Positions 60,701-64,000 of a stretch of DNA of 64,000 nt are shown here, piece after piece. Below the pieces are notes generated by a model. The model saw nothing but the letters and a program-made list of their open reading frames with translations. It did not search any database and was not told where the DNA came from. Origin of the DNA: Membranipora membranacea. Its lineage: Eukaryota; Bryozoa; Gymnolaemata; Cheilostomatida; Membraniporidae. Made by a program: the position numbers and the translations under genes. The DNA lies in assembly GCA_914767715.1 (NCBI GenBank), contig OU612070.1, positions 10,865,501 to 10,929,500 on the forward strand, in the 5' to 3' direction. Numbering within the stretch: the first letter of the stretch is position 1; every line of letters begins with the position of its first letter.

Positions 60701-63527
60701 TATTTGAACCATACATATCGCGGATTCTAAAACAGAAAAGTGGAGGATATTTTATTATTTGGGATTTGAGCCAAGGAGTGAACAACTCCAAATTACAGTC
60801 CGATTAATCAAACACAAAATTCATTTACTATAAATATCATATAACATAACACAATAAACACAAATTCCATGCTGATACAACCAAAATTATAATTAACGCA
60901 GGGAAATATTATTAGCATTACAAAATAATTATTATCATTTATTGCCAGTACCAGCAAAATTAATACCATTCTCATTTGATATTAATTAACAGTTTTGAGG
61001 CTTTTCTTAAATTTTATCCTCAAAGATTTCCAAATATTTAATGTGCATTGTTATTATCGGCGTATGCATACGGGACTCCAAATGAAAATTAGTTTATACA
61101 TCATCCTTGCCAAATTCTTTTCATTCAGGCTCCATGGACAGCTTCTACTTGCGGGCTGGTATTCACAATCATGAAAATTAGTCAGACATGCAGCTGTTGG
61201 TGTGTTGTCATGGTAACCATGGAGAGATTTGCGATAATACACCATCCTCTCAAGGTAAAATTCCCAAAAAAGTTCAAGTGTCCATTTATGAACGAGTTCA
61301 GCCGCTACTGCGCACTAAGAAGATATAAGTGGCAGCTTGTCTGGCTTGAACAGTTCAGCTGACTCCATACCCCACGTTTACATCATACTTGAGCAGGAGG
61401 TACAATTTCTAACACTATCCATGGTTTTTACCCAGGAGAGGTACACACTCAAGGGTACTGAGATAATCAATCATGAAAGCTCCCCCAGTGGGACTAGATC
61501 CCACAACTCCTGCGGCACCAATCGTCTGGCAGTGAATGGCAATCGCGCTAACCAACTATGTCATTTCACCATCCTTAAAAAATAATAGGTTGGAGTTTTC
61601 CCACTCTCAAAACTAATCATAACTACAGCAAAATAAGCTCCCTGACTATACTGTGTTTCAGTCTGCAGATAATCTTATTAACATCAAAGTTTCTGATCGA
61701 TCAGCCCATTAGCCTTAATATATCAAGTATGCCCAACTTCAATTTTTATCGATTCATTTTGGGCATCAAATCTCTCGATGTTGTCAGTTTAGCTGATGGT
61801 TTAGGATTTGACAACAAAGAATGAGAGTTTTGACCGCTAACAGTTAGCTGACCACAAAGCATCAAACTGGCATTCCGTTTCTCTTGAGACAACAAGAATC
61901 CAGTTGTTTCGTTTACCAAAAAGCTCCTTCTCCCTCTAATGCTCTTTCTTTTGATATTAGGGTTTGGTTTCATAGATGTTTTGGTGATTTCTTATCTTGG
62001 CGAGCATTTTATTTTCACAAATGGCCCAAACATAGTACAAGCCATACTGACTGCTGTGATATGTCAATGTCACACTGTATAGTTCTTTCTAAGGGGTGAG
62101 GGAGTTCATTGCTCATTTATGGTCATATGATCTGCTGTATAAGTAAATAAATAAATAAATAAATATTGGTAGGTGTCATAACAGTGGTGTCTCTGATTGT
62201 GTCAGTTCTAGTAATAAGAGATTCCCATTTGTTATTTTACAGACAATGAATTTCTTCACATGGAGGAGAGCGGTTGTAGCATGCTCAGTCTTACTGATAC
62301 TTGTGACCTCATCCTATTCCTGGTTTGGTACCTTGGTAACTGTTCGAACGCAAAATGACCAGCTCCTTTGGCACTGCATTCTAGATGATTCTGAATCTCC
62401 TGCTGTTGATGTATTTTACTACTTCAGCGCTATATTGACAGTAGTTTGCCCTGTAGCGACACTTGTTTTCCTCAACACAACAATTATAGTCCGGCTTTGG
62501 CGGTCCCTAAGCATGAAACAAAATACAACAAAATCGAATGACAGTAGCAGTGGCCCTAGAGTATCTGTTAATCCACCTGCTGATACTGGTGATAGATGCC
62601 AACGCAATATTGATGCGCCACATATGTCTAGACAAAGGTTGACCATCAGGAGAAAGCAAGGTGTCAAGTAAGTTCTAATGACTTCAGTTAAGGTGTGGCT
62701 TCACAACCTTGAGGATAGGTGAAATTCTGCAGCGGCCTATGCTCAGCTAAGATGGCAATAATTATAAAGACAAACTTTGGGATGGTACAATTAAAACAAA
62801 ACCCAGAAGCTTAGCATCAAAGTTAGGAATATGATGAACTCCTATGATACCTTTTCTTGTGACAAAGAAACAAAATGTTTTGCCAATGACTTAGATGATT
62901 AGACAATAAAAAAACAATCAGATGAGGAATAGCAAAGATGCCTTCTGTTTCTGTTACACCTATTTTAGAAACTTCTTTCATCATTCCATTTTCAAACACC
63001 AAAAATCTTGCTCGCACAACCATGTAATCGTAACTTGGGAATCACCTTAATGATTTTTTATATCTTTGTTCATTATCCTAATTTTGCTGTCCAGATGTCG
63101 ACAATAAAACCTTACCAGTGGGCAGTTGGTTACTGGGTGAGCAATTAATCAAACAAGTGAATCAGTAACTGGTCGTCGTTCATTGTTTTCTTTAGTAAAT
63201 TTGATTCATTGGCTGTTGGTCCAAAATCATTAGAGAAAATGTACAATCACTTTGTTCTCATATTTTTTTTACAGAAAAGCAACCAGAATAGTGCTGAGCG
63301 CATCGATAGTATTTACAGCTCTGATGCTCCCAACTGCAGTATTCTGGGTGAGCTGCCAGGTCGTTGGCCCCTCAAAAAATCGGTTTTGCGTAAACGATAG
63401 GACATCTTATACCAGAGTTATTCTTCAATGGCTGCAACTTCTTAACCACTCAGTGAACTTATTTGTGTATGTTTTGGCAACAAAACACTTCACAATATGC
63501 CAAACTGCACCAATAACATCTAATTAA
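54714..63527 (+). CDS. Class A (rhodopsin-like) GPCR
   Basis: Five exons: 54709-54861 (ATG at 54714), 55963-56063, 61129-61254, 62243-62667, 63275-63527; 350 residues, all phases consistent. The short extracellular N-terminus has an NFT glycosylation site. TM1 contains TNPLVPVFLSKYK; TM2 contains SFLAAFDMSFLL (AAxD position). TM3 opens with TCGLVF, the cysteine for the extracellular disulfide, and ends MERF in place of DRY. TM4-TM5 and the second-loop cysteine (LLWHC) are in exon 4, with a long polar third loop. TM6 has the proline in LMLPTAVFW. TM7 reads LLNHSVNLFVYV, an NPxxY variant with the proline replaced. The short C-tail is TKHFTICQTAPITSN. The pattern fits neuropeptide-type receptors of invertebrates; the ligand is unknown. 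A 5.1-kb intron between TM2 and TM3 holds repeats. Confidence 0.88.
56500..57640. other. Intronic stretch with weak ORFs, unresolved
   Basis: It lies in the long GPCR intron. Open frames at 56750-56971 and 56971-57070 (containing LLMAGPSSMKPPLCVDN) look more gene-like in base use than their surroundings, so this may be an eroded mobile element, but I recognise no domain. A G tract lies at about 56188-56201, just before this stretch. Confidence 0.35.
57646..58389 (-). pseudogene. Retroelement remnant: C-terminal zinc-finger and nuclease-like region
   Basis: Two minus-strand open segments (58389-57982 and 57936-57646) in different frames. The first has a Cys-x2-Cys...His motif (KCAECSAKGTLRHILS) and YRHNQVLK. 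The second begins ELTVPWAENL and has VEVGCRGFMA. This arrangement is typical of the 3' end of non-LTR retroelements with a restriction-like endonuclease (R2-like). The frame breaks at a short duplication around 57975-57990. No reverse-transcriptase core is present, so it is a dead 5'-truncated copy. It sits antisense in the GPCR intron. Confidence 0.7.
58638..58802. repeat. 165-bp direct repeat, left copy
   Basis: Matches 60465-60629 over 165 bp with about three mismatches. The two copies enclose a block of tandem repeats. The ends do not show TG...CA, and I see no primer-binding site or polypurine tract, so an LTR identity is not supported. Confidence 0.9.
59060..59420. repeat. Tandem array, unit with TTTGGGCACGTG
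   Basis: About two and a half degenerate copies of a unit of 150 bp or more, recognisable by CACAAAACATC, TCAAAATAACC, CTTTGGGCACGTG and AACAACCCTGGAAAGATTGC. Each full unit has the palindromic E-box-like CACGTG. Confidence 0.75.
59643..59990. repeat. Higher-order tandem array with hairpins
   Basis: Units start GTCAGCGC, contain GCGGGTTCACGAC and end with the small inverted repeat AATCAGAGAATTATCTGATT (7-bp stems). Variant units alternate, and the group of about 180 bp is itself repeated twice. Confidence 0.85.
59985..60305. repeat. Tandem array of about 62-bp units with GTCTAA hairpins
   Basis: Four copies plus a partial one. Each contains AGAGAGTTACAAATACCGC, CAGCGAGGAACC and the inverted repeat GTCTAAGATAGTTTAGAC. 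Confidence 0.85.
60465..60629. repeat. 165-bp direct repeat, right copy
   Basis: Partner of 58638-58802. On the minus strand it carries a good donor-like CAGCGGTAAGTAG, as the left copy does. The whole unit, repeat to repeat, spans 58638-60629. Confidence 0.9.
62143..62166. repeat. (AAAT)n microsatellite
   Basis: About six tetranucleotide copies in the GPCR intron before exon 62243. Confidence 0.9.
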
Positions 63528-64000
63528 GCTGATTAGTCGGTGAAAGCTGTGTATATTTCCAAGTAAACTACATGCTTATGTATAAGCTGTCCACTTTTTC
63601 TAACACAGTAGATATTGCATGTATGGGGCTTTTTCTAGGGGTAGCTATTAGTGGTATTTCAGGCATATTATGGTGAGCTATGAGATGGCGTATGGCATTA
63701 AAATCAAATTATGTACATGATGTTAGGTTGCTTTTCTTTGATGCTGTGAAGTAAATTGATGTGTTTTAGAACAATATATGGTGTGGTGTTAAGAATTGAA
63801 CTTGCGGGATTCATTTTCTGATGATGATACGCCTCAATCAACCTCAAGTTCCTATTTTTCCTCAATAATCTCAGTATCTGAGAAACTGTCAGCCGTTCTC
63901 TCAGCATGTAACATTCAGAAAGTACATTGGCAGTTTTTAGATTAAATCCGGCCTATCTTTTTAAGATGTGATTACTAAGTTGCCATTCACCCTAAAAGAA
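63528..64000. other. 3' flank of the GPCR gene
   Basis: Expected to hold the 3' UTR. No further gene is recognised before the window ends. Confidence 0.4.

Overview
This window is a piece of an animal nuclear genome. It is AT-rich, with GT-AG introns mostly of 300-1000 bp, and it carries animal-specific genes: a pecanex-family membrane protein, MyD88 adaptors (death domain plus TIR domain) and a rhodopsin-class GPCR. I cannot name the species. A bilaterian invertebrate, possibly a lophotrochozoan, fits the gene set, the many short inverted-repeat elements and the recurrent poly-G tracts, but this is only an inference.

Layout. (1) 1979-51029, plus strand: 30 exons of one pecanex homologue, all in consistent phase, with the 5' end lying upstream of the window. 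(2) Intron 3 of that gene (3625-33514, about 29.9 kb) carries an antisense cluster: two MyD88-like genes (A, 5737-9436; B, 18631-22084), a fragment of a third (C, 30057-30742), an unidentified ORF (31837-32274) and two apparently identical 6,632-bp DNA transposons (11302-17933 and 22908-29539) that bracket MyD88-B. (3) 52480-52965, plus: a two-exon gene for a small secreted cysteine-rich peptide, followed at once by a decamer satellite. (4) 54714-63527, plus: a five-exon class A GPCR. It has a decayed duplicate of its first coding exon just upstream, and a 5-kb intron that holds an R2-like retroelement remnant (minus strand) and a mosaic of tandem repeats between two 165-bp direct repeats.

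The most notable object is the transposon. It has long structured terminal inverted repeats, an apparent TA target duplication and a single two-exon gene predicted to encode about 1,563 residues. From the N-terminus that protein has Cys/His clusters, a DDE-transposase-like core, a region resembling FEN1/XPG (PIN-like) nucleases and a CXC cysteine-rich tail. I could not place this combination in a superfamily with confidence. The identical copies suggest very recent activity.

Other points of interest: both MyD88 paralogues lack the BB-loop proline and share a Gly/Pro-rich motif just after the TIR domain. Several pecanex splice sites are embedded in, or duplicated by, local repeats. Functional links are limited: MyD88 is a Toll/IL-1 receptor adaptor, and its placement inside pecanex suggests hosting rather than shared function. 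No rRNA, tRNA or CRISPR array was seen.
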